From positions 186,001 through 250,000 of the forward strand of contig NZ_CP031946.1 in assembly GCF_003443535.1 (NCBI RefSeq): 64,000 bases of DNA. Reading direction: 5' to 3'. The notes below the pieces were generated by a model. It saw nothing but the letters and a program-made list of their open reading frames with translations, ran no database searches and was not told the origin of the DNA. A program made the position numbers and the translations under genes. Origin of the DNA: Ruegeria sp. AD91A (GTDB lineage Bacteria; Pseudomonadota; Alphaproteobacteria; Rhodobacterales; Rhodobacteraceae). This document shows positions 25,757-34,454 of this stretch, piece by piece (the stretch's first letter is position 1; each line of letters opens with the position of its first letter).

Positions 25757-26709
25757 TTCGGATGCCTCAGTCTTGGGTTTGCGAGGATCGAGACGATATC
25801 CGCGACCATGTTCAGGCCGATGTAAACAGCCGCGAACACCACGCCGCAGGCCAGAACGACCGGCACGTCACGCTTGGTCACGGCGTCCACAAGGTACTGC
25901 CCCATGCCGGGATAGACGAATACAACTTCGACCACGACAACGCCGACAACCAGATAGGCGAGGTTCAGCATGACGACGTTCACGATGGGCGAGATTGCGT
26001 TGGGAAAGGCATGCCGCGCGATGACCTGAAATGTGCTCAGGCCCTTAAGCTCTGCCGTTTCGATATAAGCGGATTGCATCAGGTTCAGAATTGCAGCCCG
26101 GGTCATACGCATCATCTGCGCCAGCACCACAAGTGTCAGAACAAATGCCGGCAAGGCGACGGCGTACAGTTTCTGGCCGATGGACATGGAATCATTGACC
26201 ATGGCAAGCGAGGAAAACCATCCCAGTTTGACTGAGATGTAATAGATCACAACGTAGCCGATCAGAAACTCGGGGATCGATACCGTCGTCAATGTGATGG
26301 CGGAAATCAGCTTGTCTGGCCAGCGATTGCGGTATCTGACGGCCAGCAGCCCAAGGAAAATCGCTAGTGGAACCGAAACGATTGCCGCAACACAAGCCAG
26401 GAAAAGCGTGTTGCCGAGGCGTTTTCCGATGCTCTCAGAAATATCAAGCTTGTTGGTAAGCGATTGACCAAGGTCGCCCTGAACAATGCCTCCCAGCCAT
26501 TCGAAATAGCGGGTCAGGGCGGGGCGGTTCAGGCCCATTTCTTCGCGGAGGTTAGCCAAGGCCTCGGGGGTTGCGGACTGCCCCAGGACGGCTTGCGCGG
26601 CGTCTCCGGGAAGAGCTTCGGTCAGGCCAAAAATCAAGGCCGAAGCGCCAAACAGCAATAGGATTCCCAGCGCGAGGCGCTGGGAAACCAATTTGATGAT
26701 GGGATGCAT
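25753..26709 (-). CDS. ABC importer permease (DppB/OppB family)
   Basis: A 318-residue permease with six hydrophobic segments. DppB signatures include FGLTEALPGDAAQAVLG near residue 28, the LGIFLGLLAVRYRN-like segment in the first third, and the coupling motif ETAELKGLSTFQVIARHAFPNA (~residues 220-241, at about 26000-26060). It forms the channel with the DppC-type subunit and begins 15 bp after the binding-protein gene. Confidence 0.9.
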   Translation of the reverse strand: MHPIIKLVSQRLALGILLLFGASALIFGLTEALPGDAAQAVLGQSATPEALANLREEMGLNRPALTRYFEWLGGIVQGDLGQSLTNKLDISESIGKRLGNTLFLACVAAIVSVPLAIFLGLLAVRYRNRWPDKLISAITLTTVSIPEFLIGYVVIYYISVKLGWFSSLAMVNDSMSIGQKLYAVALPAFVLTLVVLAQMMRMTRAAILNLMQSAYIETAELKGLSTFQVIARHAFPNAISPIVNVVMLNLAYLVVGVVVVEVVFVYPGMGQYLVDAVTKRDVPVVLACGVVFAAVYIGLNMVADIVSILANPRLRHPK

Positions 26710-26724
26710 TATCCGTGGCCCGTC

Positions 26725-28311
26725 TTAGACGAACCACATTTTGCGGGACATGTTGCCGTTCATCATCTCTTGCGTCGGGTCGCTTTCCCAGCCGTCCAGT
26801 TGGTTGCTGACACCTTCGACAAAGTCGTTGAACATCGGGCAGATCAGGCCGCCTTCGTCGCGGACCATTCTGCCCATCTGGCTATAGATGCCCTTGCGTT
26901 TTTCAACGTCCAGCTCCGCCTTTGCCGCGAATAGCATGTCATCGAACGCCTGAACCTTGAACCGAGTGTCGTTCCAGTCTGCGGTTGATAGATACGCGGT
27001 CGAGTACATCTGGTCCTGAACCGGACGGCCGCCCCAGTAGGAGGCACAGAAAGGTTGCACGTTCCAAACTTCGGACCAGTATCCGTCATTGGGTTCACGC
27101 TTGATCTCAAGCGGAATTCCGGCCTGCGCCGCCGTCTGTTGGAACAGCGCTGCGGCATCCACAGCACCCGGGAAGGCACCGTCAGCAACACGAAGGATAA
27201 TCGGCGAGCCGTCATGACCGGACTTCTTGTAGTGCTCGGCGGCTTTTTCCACGCTGAACTCGCGCTGTTCGATGGTCTCATCAAACAGTGGGTAGGCGGC
27301 GTTGATCGGCATATCATTCCCGATCGAGCCATAGCCGCGCAGTACCTTGTCCACCAGATCCGTACGGTTGATTGCGTATTTCAGTGCCGTGCGCAGTTCG
27401 TTGTTGTCGAACGGAGCCGTGTCGCAATGCATAATGAAGACATAATGTCCGCGACCCGCTGTTGAATGCACCGTCAGGTTTGGCGCGCGCCCCAGTAAGT
27501 CGGCTACTTTGGGTTCTACGCGGTTAACGGCGTGCACCTGACCGGACTGCAGCGCTGCAGTACGTGCGGTCGCATCGTTGATGACAACCACTTCGACGCT
27601 GTCAAAGTTGCCGAAATCGCTGTTCCAGTGGTTTTCGTTCTTGGTGAACAGGTGACGGACACCGGGCTCGTCAACTTCCAGTTTGTACGGACCAGTGCCG
27701 ATCCCAGCCGCCGGGTTATCCATGCCGCCGTCCGGCTGAATGATCAGGTGGTAGTCCGCCATCAGATAAGGCAGATCGGCGTTCGCTTCGGTCAGAGTGA
27801 CCTGGAAGTTGTCGCCGTCGGCCTTCATTGACTCGATGCCCTTCATGATGCCGAGGGCGCCAGATTTGGAGTCTTCGTTCGAGTGGCGCTGCATGGTCTT
27901 CAGCACGTCCTCGCTGGTCATAGTCTTGCCATTGTGGAACTCGACACCCTGACGCAGTTTGAAGGTCCAAACCTTGGCGTCCGCGCTGCCTTCGACGCTT
28001 TCAGCCAGGCGCGGCTCGATGGTCCCATCAGGTGCAACTTCTACAAGCTGGTCGCCGAATTGCTTGCCGTTCTGGAACGGAACCGAGCTGGCATAGGTCG
28101 CGGGATCCAGCGAGTTTGTGGACTCGCCACCCTGAAGGCCAAACTTCAGGTCGCCGCCCTTTTTCGGGCCAGCTGCGCGTGCTGCGTCGGCGAACATCGT
28201 GCTAGCCACGGCAGCCGAAACGCCCAGGGCCGCGGCTTTCCCCATGAATTCGCGGCGGGTCATTTTTCCGGCTGTGACCTGACCGGCCATATGCGTGATT
28301 TGTTCGTTCAT
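26725..28311 (-). CDS. Periplasmic solute-binding protein, family 5 (peptide/opine type)
   Basis: A 528-residue binding protein. A twin-arginine-like signal (TRREFM at residues 18-23, then a hydrophobic stretch ending ADAARA) suggests Tat export. SBP_bac_5 features: DLKFGLQGGESTNSLDPATY near 55, LAESVEGSADAKVWTFKLRQGVEFHNG around 105-131 (at about 27915-28000) and LRTALKYAINRTDLVDKVL near 310. The ligand could be a peptide, an opine or another cationic compound. It is the first gene of the importer operon; a perfect palindrome lies about 46 bp upstream of its start. Confidence 0.9.
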   Translation of the reverse strand: MNEQITHMAGQVTAGKMTRREFMGKAAALGVSAAVASTMFADAARAAGPKKGGDLKFGLQGGESTNSLDPATYASSVPFQNGKQFGDQLVEVAPDGTIEPRLAESVEGSADAKVWTFKLRQGVEFHNGKTMTSEDVLKTMQRHSNEDSKSGALGIMKGIESMKADGDNFQVTLTEANADLPYLMADYHLIIQPDGGMDNPAAGIGTGPYKLEVDEPGVRHLFTKNENHWNSDFGNFDSVEVVVINDATARTAALQSGQVHAVNRVEPKVADLLGRAPNLTVHSTAGRGHYVFIMHCDTAPFDNNELRTALKYAINRTDLVDKVLRGYGSIGNDMPINAAYPLFDETIEQREFSVEKAAEHYKKSGHDGSPIILRVADGAFPGAVDAAALFQQTAAQAGIPLEIKREPNDGYWSEVWNVQPFCASYWGGRPVQDQMYSTAYLSTADWNDTRFKVQAFDDMLFAAKAELDVEKRKGIYSQMGRMVRDEGGLICPMFNDFVEGVSNQLDGWESDPTQEMMNGNMSRKMWFV

Positions 28312-28356
28312 TTAGTGATCTCCCTATCGAGTGGTTCCAGCCCTTTTCGGGCTTTT

Positions 28357-28374
28357 GTTGACGCATGAGTCAAC
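28357..28374. promoter_or_regulatory. Perfect palindrome upstream of the binding-protein gene
   Basis: GTTGAC at 28357-28362, six-base spacer, GTCAAC at 28369-28374. It lies 46-63 bp upstream of the ATG at 28311, a usual place for an operator controlling the importer. No regulator gene is adjacent. The rest of the 235-bp gap (28312-28546) holds no other gene or clear signal. Confidence 0.4.
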
Positions 28375-28546
28375 GTTGGCTTATTTCCGCGGACCGGGCA
28401 AGGACATTTCTCCTAAATACCGATGGCCGAAGCCCTCTCTTTCTTGTCCGGTGTGCGGCAATTGCTGAGTGGGTGTTCAGGTGCAGTCTGCATTTCCGGG
28501 TAGTTTCCGGTCGATTGCGGGTCAAGGTGGCATGATAAGCGTCAAT

Positions 28547-29650
28547 TCATCCACGTATCGCGACAACCAGGTCCATGACATTGGTGCCGGTTGGCCCTGT
28601 TATCAGCAAAGCATTGGCTTTTTCCAGGAAAGACCCGCTATCGGCTTTTCGAAGCGCGCGATCTGCGCCATCACCCCAGGTTGCGCCTGTTATGATTCCT
28701 CCCGCCGCATTTGTCGGACCGTCCGTGCCGTCGGTGCCGCCCACGACCACCGCAAGATCTGTTTGGCCTGAAATCTCTTTGGCCAAGGCAAGCGCAAGGG
28801 CCTGATTTCTGCCGCCACGCCCCGGGTGATCAGGCAAAACCACGGTCGGTTCTCCGCCAAAGATCATCACTCCCTTTTTCATTTCGCGCAGCATGGGCCC
28901 AAGACGCGCCGCGACCTGCAAATAGTCGTCGTGCAGGGCCTCATTATTGGTCAAGACACTCAACCCCGCCGTTTCTGCCGCTTTGGCAGCCGCATTGCGG
29001 GCATGCGCGTTCGAAGCAACGATCCGGGTGGTGGCCGCAAAGGAATGGTTATCAGGCAATGCTCCGATTCCCGATCCGATGACATTCAGGTCGTCTCCGG
29101 GCACATCCGAAATCGCCAGAACAGTGGCGCGGTTTCCGGCGAAATGGGACAGCAGACCGCCGCCCTTGATACGCGACAGCTTGCGCCGCTCGGCATTCAT
29201 CGCGCGGATATCCAGCCCTTTGGACAGCAGTTTGCGGTTTAACGCCTCGAGGTCATCAAGTGATGTTCCGGGAAGTAGGTCCTCGGCCAGGGATGACGCG
29301 CCGCCCGAGACCAGCAGCAGCACATGTGATCCGGGTTCCATTTGTTCCATGGCGAGGCGCAGAGCACGCCCGCCCGCGAGGCTGCGGTCGTCCGGAACGG
29401 GGTGTGAAGCTTCAATCACCTCGACCCCACCCGGCAGGTCGCGGCCATGGTCGTCTTTGGTGACCACAAGCGTGGGGATAGCGCCAAATTGCGCCAGCGC
29501 AGCCCGCGCCATGGCTGCGGCTGGTTTGCCCACGGCCAGAATACGGTCGGGTTTCGGGACATCAGGCAAGGCGGCTTGGGTGGCCTGATACCCGCCGACG
29601 GCCTCAACCCCGGCCTGCCACAACCTGACGGCTTGCTTCTCAATATCCAT
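28547..29650 (-). CDS. Glycerate 2-kinase (GckA/TtuD, MOFRL family)
   Basis: Predicted 367 residues from ATG 29650, which overlaps the dtd stop codon (TGATG). Family features: ILAVGKPAAAMARAA near residue 38, VIEASHPVPDDRS near 80, LLLVSGGASSL near 108, KLSRIKGGGL near 155 and the MOFRL segment GRGGRNQALALALA near 275 to the intact end LITGPTGTNVMDLVV. It phosphorylates D-glycerate to 2-phosphoglycerate in the serine/glyoxylate route. At 367 residues it is shorter than the usual ~410-440, with a compact central region, but all core motifs remain. Confidence 0.88.
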   Translation of the reverse strand: MDIEKQAVRLWQAGVEAVGGYQATQAALPDVPKPDRILAVGKPAAAMARAALAQFGAIPTLVVTKDDHGRDLPGGVEVIEASHPVPDDRSLAGGRALRLAMEQMEPGSHVLLLVSGGASSLAEDLLPGTSLDDLEALNRKLLSKGLDIRAMNAERRKLSRIKGGGLLSHFAGNRATVLAISDVPGDDLNVIGSGIGALPDNHSFAATTRIVASNAHARNAAAKAAETAGLSVLTNNEALHDDYLQVAARLGPMLREMKKGVMIFGGEPTVVLPDHPGRGGRNQALALALAKEISGQTDLAVVVGGTDGTDGPTNAAGGIITGATWGDGADRALRKADSGSFLEKANALLITGPTGTNVMDLVVAIRG

Positions 29651-30087
29651 CAATTCTCCACCCAGATCGTGACTGGCCCATCATTTACAAGCTCAACCGC
29701 CATGTCCGCGCCGAACTGTCCGGCTTCCACTGCAATCCCCTGCGCGGCAAGGTGCTCTGCGAAGACCGTGTACAACTGCTCTCCCAGCTCAGGCGGGGCT
29801 GCGTTCGAAAATCCGGGGCGATTGCCGCCGGAGGTGTCCGCCGCCAATGTGAACTGGCTGACCACCAAAGCAGAACCTTCAACATCCAGAAGCGAGCGGT
29901 TCATCTTGCCGGCGTCGTCCTTGAAAATCCGCAGTTTCGCGGTTTTCTCGGCCAGTTTTTCTGCCTGTGCCTTGCTGTCGCCCTGCATGGCACAGACAAG
30001 AATCATGAGCCCAGGGCCGGTTGTGCCTATGACGGTGCTTCCGACCGACACTTTGGCCTGTGTCACCCTTTGCAGCAATGCGCGCAC
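29650..30087 (-). CDS. dtd: D-aminoacyl-tRNA deacylase
   Basis: A 145-residue Dtd. Both diagnostic elements are present: [20 protein letters not shown] (~residues 78-97) and the NDGPVTIW cross-subunit motif near the C-terminus. The N-terminal [15 protein letters not shown] is typical. It hydrolyses D-amino acids (and glycine mischarged on tRNA-Ala) from tRNA. It is translationally coupled to the glycerate kinase gene by a one-base overlap. Confidence 0.96.
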   Translation of the reverse strand: MRALLQRVTQAKVSVGSTVIGTTGPGLMILVCAMQGDSKAQAEKLAEKTAKLRIFKDDAGKMNRSLLDVEGSALVVSQFTLAADTSGGNRPGFSNAAPPELGEQLYTVFAEHLAAQGIAVEAGQFGADMAVELVNDGPVTIWVEN

Positions 30088-30129
30088 TTGGTTCCTCCCC
30101 CGAAACGTTGAGCCTGCCTGAGCGACGGT

Positions 30130-30798
30130 TTAGCCGCGCCAGTCCACAAAGTCACCCAATGCCGCGCGCTCCGTACGGAAGCTGTTTGCAGGATGATCCG
30201 TATCCGAATAGCCAAAAGAAATTGCGCACAGGATCAGCCGGTCATCGGGGATCTGAAAATACTGATGCAAAAAAGGACTATATGTGGCCAATGCCGCTTG
30301 CGGGATGGTTGCCACGCCCAAAGCCTGAGCAGCGAGCGCAAAAGCCGTGACAAAGCCGCCGCAATCCATTGCACCATATGGTCCAAGCTCTGCCGGGCTT
30401 GAGATGATGGCACAATGTGGTGCGCCAAACAGGGCAAAGTTCTGCATCATTTGCTGGGCCGATTCCTCGCGGTTCCCCCGTTTTACGCCAACCGCGTCGT
30501 AGAGTGCCCAGCCGCACGTCCGGCGGCGGTCTTGGTACACGCCGGAGTAAGACGTGGGAAATGGAAGATCCGGGGCCGGTGTGCCGTTTTCCGCCTCGTT
30601 TAGCATCGCGTCGCGGAACCTGTCGGTTTCGTCTCCGCTGGTGATGATCAGTTGCCAAGGTTGCGAGTTGCACCAGCTTGGCACCCGGGACGCGCTGGTC
30701 ACGATCTGCGCGATCTGTTCTTGCGGTACCGGGTCCGGCAGAAAGGCCCGGCAGGAATGACGTTTGTCCAGCAAGGCATTCAATTCAGCAATCGACAC
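30130..30798 (-). CDS. Nitroreductase family protein
   Basis: A 222-residue FMN-dependent nitroreductase-fold protein. N-terminal RHSCRAFLPDPVP (FMN phosphate contacts), SRVPSWCNSQPWQLII near residue 40, and C-terminal LGVATIPQAALATYSP and LILCAISFGYSD match the family. It probably reduces quinones, nitro groups or a flavin-linked substrate with NAD(P)H. It lies 42 bp upstream of dtd on the same strand. The natural substrate is not evident. Confidence 0.85.
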   Translation of the reverse strand: MSIAELNALLDKRHSCRAFLPDPVPQEQIAQIVTSASRVPSWCNSQPWQLIITSGDETDRFRDAMLNEAENGTPAPDLPFPTSYSGVYQDRRRTCGWALYDAVGVKRGNREESAQQMMQNFALFGAPHCAIISSPAELGPYGAMDCGGFVTAFALAAQALGVATIPQAALATYSPFLHQYFQIPDDRLILCAISFGYSDTDHPANSFRTERAALGDFVDWRG

Positions 30799-30863
30799 AT
30801 GGACCTCTTCTCAACGTTGCAGGTCTGAGGATGAAGGTGCGGTGTACAATGTACAAGAGGCTG

Positions 30864-31979
30864 TTATTGCTGTCCTGTTGCCATCAAGTACCCGACACCT
30901 GCGGCAACCAGCAGGCCAAGTACAACGGCGATTGTGATCTTTATTGCCGACCAGGGGCGCTCTCCCTGAACCCGACCGGTCCGGCCGTTCACCACGAAAC
31001 GATAGGTCTGGCCGCGATACTTATAGGCCGCCAACCAGACCGGCAGCAGGATATGTTTGAATGTGACATCGCGCACATCGGTGTCCACTGCGTGGATACG
31101 TTGCCTGTCGCCACCAATATCAAAACGTACATCCCGCTCGATCATGCGCGCCATATGTGCTCGGGCCTCGGCATATCCCTCTTTCAGCTCAACCGTATAG
31201 GCCTCGGCGCGAAACCCGGCGAGGTATTCTGGCTGGTAGGGTTCCAGAGCCGGTAGATCCCAAGGCTCCAGAGCATCGGTGTAAGTCTTGGGCAGTGACC
31301 TTGAGGCCAATACCAACACGTCGTCAAAAAAACGCGCCACCCGGCCGGACTTGGGCGTCCAGCGGACTTTTGGCACCTGTTGTTGCACCCGTTTGCCATC
31401 CCGCATGACGGTGCGGGTTTCATAGTAGACTGTGCCGCGCTCTCCGCGATAGGCCGATTTGGTATCGGCATCAAAGGTCCAGTACGGCACGTAGATACCC
31501 TGCATCCTACGTCCTTTGCGGGCATAGTCCTTGAGCCCGTTCGGAGCGAACCACAACCGCCCCAGCCAATCGCTCATCGCCGTGTGGGCCACGCGTTCAT
31601 CCAGAGCAAAAGGCAGAACGCCCTTCGGTTTGATATGTCGGTTCACCCCGGTGTCCGTCACAACCGGAGTAGCGCAGAACGGGCATTCCGCAGCATGGGT
31701 GTTGGGGTCGAATTCAACCTGCGCCGCACAATTTGGGCAGGACAGAACCCGTGTCTCTTCGATTTCGCTGTCGGGCAGGCGGTCGGCGATGGCCGCGTCG
31801 AAATCCAGCTCGCGCAGGCTGGCGCCGCCCCAGGGGCCCGCACCGATCGGTTCGGAATGGCCGCAATGGTCACAGGTCAGCGTGCCGGATTTCGGGTCGA
31901 ACCGATAGTCCGCACCGCACTGGTCACACGGAAAACGGTGTTCCGCGACATCAGGCGATGGGGCAGGGGCATGAGTCAT
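30864..31979 (-). CDS. Zinc-ribbon membrane-associated protein (YdjG-like)
   Basis: Predicted 371 residues from ATG 31979. Two N-terminal zinc ribbons are visible: CDQCGADYRFDPKSG...CDHCG (residues ~17-40) and CPNCAAQVEFDP...CPFC (~80-105). A long middle domain (HIKPKGVLPFALD, YVPYWTFDADTKSAY) and one C-terminal transmembrane helix (IKITIAVVLGLLVAAGVGYL) follow. Proteins of this type are often called PriA or primosomal protein N' because of the zinc ribbon, but no helicase motif is present. It resembles B. subtilis YdjG, which works with an SPFH protein at the membrane. Last gene of the XpaC-TelA-SPFH operon. Confidence 0.75.
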   Translation of the reverse strand: MTHAPAPSPDVAEHRFPCDQCGADYRFDPKSGTLTCDHCGHSEPIGAGPWGGASLRELDFDAAIADRLPDSEIEETRVLSCPNCAAQVEFDPNTHAAECPFCATPVVTDTGVNRHIKPKGVLPFALDERVAHTAMSDWLGRLWFAPNGLKDYARKGRRMQGIYVPYWTFDADTKSAYRGERGTVYYETRTVMRDGKRVQQQVPKVRWTPKSGRVARFFDDVLVLASRSLPKTYTDALEPWDLPALEPYQPEYLAGFRAEAYTVELKEGYAEARAHMARMIERDVRFDIGGDRQRIHAVDTDVRDVTFKHILLPVWLAAYKYRGQTYRFVVNGRTGRVQGERPWSAIKITIAVVLGLLVAAGVGYLMATGQQ

Positions 31980-31986
31980 GACGCGC

Positions 31987-32304
31987 TCAGTCCTTGAGAG
32001 GGAAGTAGAGATAGGCCGCGCGGTTTTCCTCGGGCAGGACATGCGGCAGCATCGCGGCCTCGCAGGCCCCGATCGTCTTGAAACTGTCGCGCCCTTCGGC
32101 CAGCGTCAGGCTATGATTGGCCGCCGAGGGCTCGCGTGGGTTCGTGTCACAATGGATTTTCTCGTCCTCCCAGAAACAGATCGGACAGATCAGGTACTTT
32201 CCGCGCTCCGAAAGGGTGACATAGTCGCAGCAGGGGCAGACGAAATGCGGGCCGGGCCGCGTTCTGCGTCTGACCTTCTTCGTGCGCTTTCCAGGGCCGG
32301 TCAT
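31987..32304 (-). CDS. CPCC family cysteine-rich protein
   Basis: A 105-residue protein with the CPCC family core: FVCPCCDYVTLSERGKY (residues ~21-37) and LICPICFWEDE (~38-48), giving two C-x-x-C knuckles that probably bind one zinc. The N-terminus is strongly basic (KRTKKVRRRTRP). The family has no defined function. Gaps to both neighbours are 7-9 bp, so it belongs to the same transcript as the SPFH and zinc-ribbon genes. Confidence 0.78.
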   Translation of the reverse strand: MTGPGKRTKKVRRRTRPGPHFVCPCCDYVTLSERGKYLICPICFWEDEKIHCDTNPREPSAANHSLTLAEGRDSFKTIGACEAAMLPHVLPEENRAAYLYFPLKD

Positions 32305-32313
32305 GCGGTGCCC

Positions 32314-33462
32314 TCATGTGCCGGGTGGGGGCGGAGGCAGAATGGTGAACAGCTGCGCCAGCTCCTGCACCTCGCCCGCTTTCTTCCATCCGTCCTGACC
32401 AGGCGTCCACACGAAAGTGTCGCGCGTGATCTCGCCGTCGCTGGCCATGCGGCCCATCTTGGCCTTCGAGAACGGGCCGCTGGTCTGTCCGTCCACCGCG
32501 ATATGCCACACATGCTCGACGGGGGGCGGAGGCGGCGGGGCCACATGCGCGGCCGGTTGCGCAGCAGCGGGCGCGGTCGCGCCCCACGGGCCTGACGGCT
32601 GACCCGCTGCCATGTTCGCCATCTGGTTCGCCATCGCCATGCCCATTCCCATGCCAAGGCCAGCGCCCATGCCGCCACCGCCGTTTGGGTTGCTGGCGGC
32701 CGCCGTCATTGCCTCGGCTGCGGAATACTGTGTAAACTTGCCCAGATCACCGGCCAATCCCATCGAGGTGCGCTTGTCCAGCGCCGCCTCGACCGCTGGC
32801 GGCAACGAGATGTTTTCGATATAGAACTCAGGCATCTCGAGCCCGTATCCGTCCAGTACCGGCGACACCTCGGCCGCGATCAGCTTGCCCAGATCGGCGG
32901 TGTTGGCGGCCATGTCCAGAACCGGAATGCCCGACCCCGCGATGACCCGACTGAATTCCTGCACGATGATGTTGCGGATCTGAAAGCTGATCTCGTCCAT
33001 TGTGAATTCACCGTCAGTTCCTACGATCTCGATCAGGAACTTGGCTGGGTCCTTCACACGTACAGTATAAGTGCCATAGGCGCGGATCCGGGTCGGCCCG
33101 AACTCCGGATCGCGCAGCATGATCGGGTTCTTTGTGCCCCATTTCAGGTCGTTGAACCGTGTGGTGTTGACGAAATAAATCTCTGACTTGAACGGAGATT
33201 GAAATCCATGATCCCAGTGCTGCAACGTGGTCAGGATCGGCATGTTGTTTGTTTCAAGCATATAAAGGCCCGGCGTAAACACATCCGCCAGTTGGCCTTC
33301 GTGCACAAAGACCGCCGCCTGACCTTCGCGCACGGTTAGCTTGGCGCCATACTTGATCTCGTGACCTTCGCGCTCGAACCGCCAGACCATGGTGTCACGG
33401 GTGTCATCCACCCAATGAATGACATCAATGAATTCTCCGGTCAGAAAATCGAATATTCCCAT
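32314..33462 (-). CDS. SPFH-domain protein with C-terminal GYF_2 domain (YdjI-like, 'virion core' family)
   Basis: A 382-residue protein. Residues ~25-230 form the SPFH/Band-7-like domain (AVFVHEGQLADVFTPGLY, ISFQIRNIIVQEFSR, IENISLPPAVEAALDKR). A Gly/Met/Ala-rich linker (~250-285) and a Pro stretch follow. The C-terminus (WHIAVDGQTSGPFS to DGWKKAGEVQEL, ~325-375) is a GYF_2/DUF4339 tyrosine-type adaptor domain. B. subtilis YdjI, an SPFH protein of this subfamily, helps localise PspA in membrane stress. Here it sits between a DUF2927 lipoprotein and two zinc proteins, consistent with a membrane scaffold. Confidence 0.85.
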   Translation of the reverse strand: MGIFDFLTGEFIDVIHWVDDTRDTMVWRFEREGHEIKYGAKLTVREGQAAVFVHEGQLADVFTPGLYMLETNNMPILTTLQHWDHGFQSPFKSEIYFVNTTRFNDLKWGTKNPIMLRDPEFGPTRIRAYGTYTVRVKDPAKFLIEIVGTDGEFTMDEISFQIRNIIVQEFSRVIAGSGIPVLDMAANTADLGKLIAAEVSPVLDGYGLEMPEFYIENISLPPAVEAALDKRTSMGLAGDLGKFTQYSAAEAMTAAASNPNGGGGMGAGLGMGMGMAMANQMANMAAGQPSGPWGATAPAAAQPAAHVAPPPPPPVEHVWHIAVDGQTSGPFSKAKMGRMASDGEITRDTFVWTPGQDGWKKAGEVQELAQLFTILPPPPPGT

Positions 33463-33484
33463 TTGGGTTCTCCTGTCCTTGGGG

Positions 33485-34441
33485 TCAGAGCGGCTGCCCC
33501 ATCAGTTCGTGTGCAATAATTCTTACAATGGGTCGTGCTTCGTCGACGTCTACGCCGGGCTGCAGTCGCGGGTCATACAGCATCGTCAGCAGCTTTTCGT
33601 CGTGGCTGGTCAGCAGGGCAAACTCGTCGTCATCATTGAAAATCGAAGGTCGCGCTGCCGGGCTGTCATTGGACAGGCCAAGACCCTGAGCAATTTCTTC
33701 GTGAATGCAGCTTTGGCGGCCCAGATCCGTCAATTCGGCCCGGATAAGGGAAACGGCTCGTACGTATCTGTGTGGTGATGAGGTCGTTGCCGATGCAAAC
33801 ACCAGACAATCGATATTGGCACGTGGATTGGCCACCAGGTTCAGCGAGTCCTGACCGATATTCGGGATCAGCTGCTTCAGGCGGGATACGACATAGGCGC
33901 TGTCGTCCTTGCCTGCAAAAAAGACATGGAAATTGGCGTTGCGAGAGACGACGGAAATCGGATGATCGGTCAATCTGGCCAGACGGGCGGCAAAGGACCG
34001 AACCTGATCTGTGTCTTTCTGCCGTGCAGAGGGAAGCACGGAAGGGCCGAACTCGGTCTGTATGCGCACCGACCCGGACCATCGGCTGAGTTGCCCGTCC
34101 GTCTGACGAGAGCCAACCGCGACGCTCTGCGTCGGATACTCACTGTAGAACGCAATCGCTTCGAAATTCCGCGACAGATCTTCGGTATCATAGGGGGTGT
34201 CGGGGCCGCCCCCATCGATGCGCAAAAGTCCCCGCACCAGCAGGTCCCGTTCAACCCGCCGATAAAAGCGCGCCAGATCCTGACTTGCGGCAGACGGCGG
34301 CACATAAGCATTGGCTGCCACAGGTGCGGGTGCGGGGCGGGGTTGCGGAACAACGGATGACGTCAGGGTCTCATCGCAATTGGCCAGGGCCAGGAATGAT
34401 ACTATCCCCAATGTTCGTTTCAAGTAACCGAAGGCCCGCAC
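33485..34441 (-). CDS. DUF2927 family putative lipoprotein
   Basis: Predicted 318 residues from GTG 34441, which has AAGGGCGGG upstream and lies 13 bp after the telA stop; the frame extends further into telA but without a signal sequence. The N-terminus (RAFGYLKR then TLGIVSFLALANC) looks like a lipoprotein signal, though Asn before Cys is unusual. A Pro/Ala-rich linker precedes the DUF2927 domain (~90-300) with LARFYRRVERDLLVRG at its start and HEEIAQGLGLSND near 255. The latter echoes a zincin helix but has Gln in place of the second His. Function unknown. Confidence 0.7.
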   Translation of the reverse strand: MRAFGYLKRTLGIVSFLALANCDETLTSSVVPQPRPAPAPVAANAYVPPSAASQDLARFYRRVERDLLVRGLLRIDGGGPDTPYDTEDLSRNFEAIAFYSEYPTQSVAVGSRQTDGQLSRWSGSVRIQTEFGPSVLPSARQKDTDQVRSFAARLARLTDHPISVVSRNANFHVFFAGKDDSAYVVSRLKQLIPNIGQDSLNLVANPRANIDCLVFASATTSSPHRYVRAVSLIRAELTDLGRQSCIHEEIAQGLGLSNDSPAARPSIFNDDDEFALLTSHDEKLLTMLYDPRLQPGVDVDEARPIVRIIAHELMGQPL

Positions 34442-34454
34442 GCTGAACCCGCCC

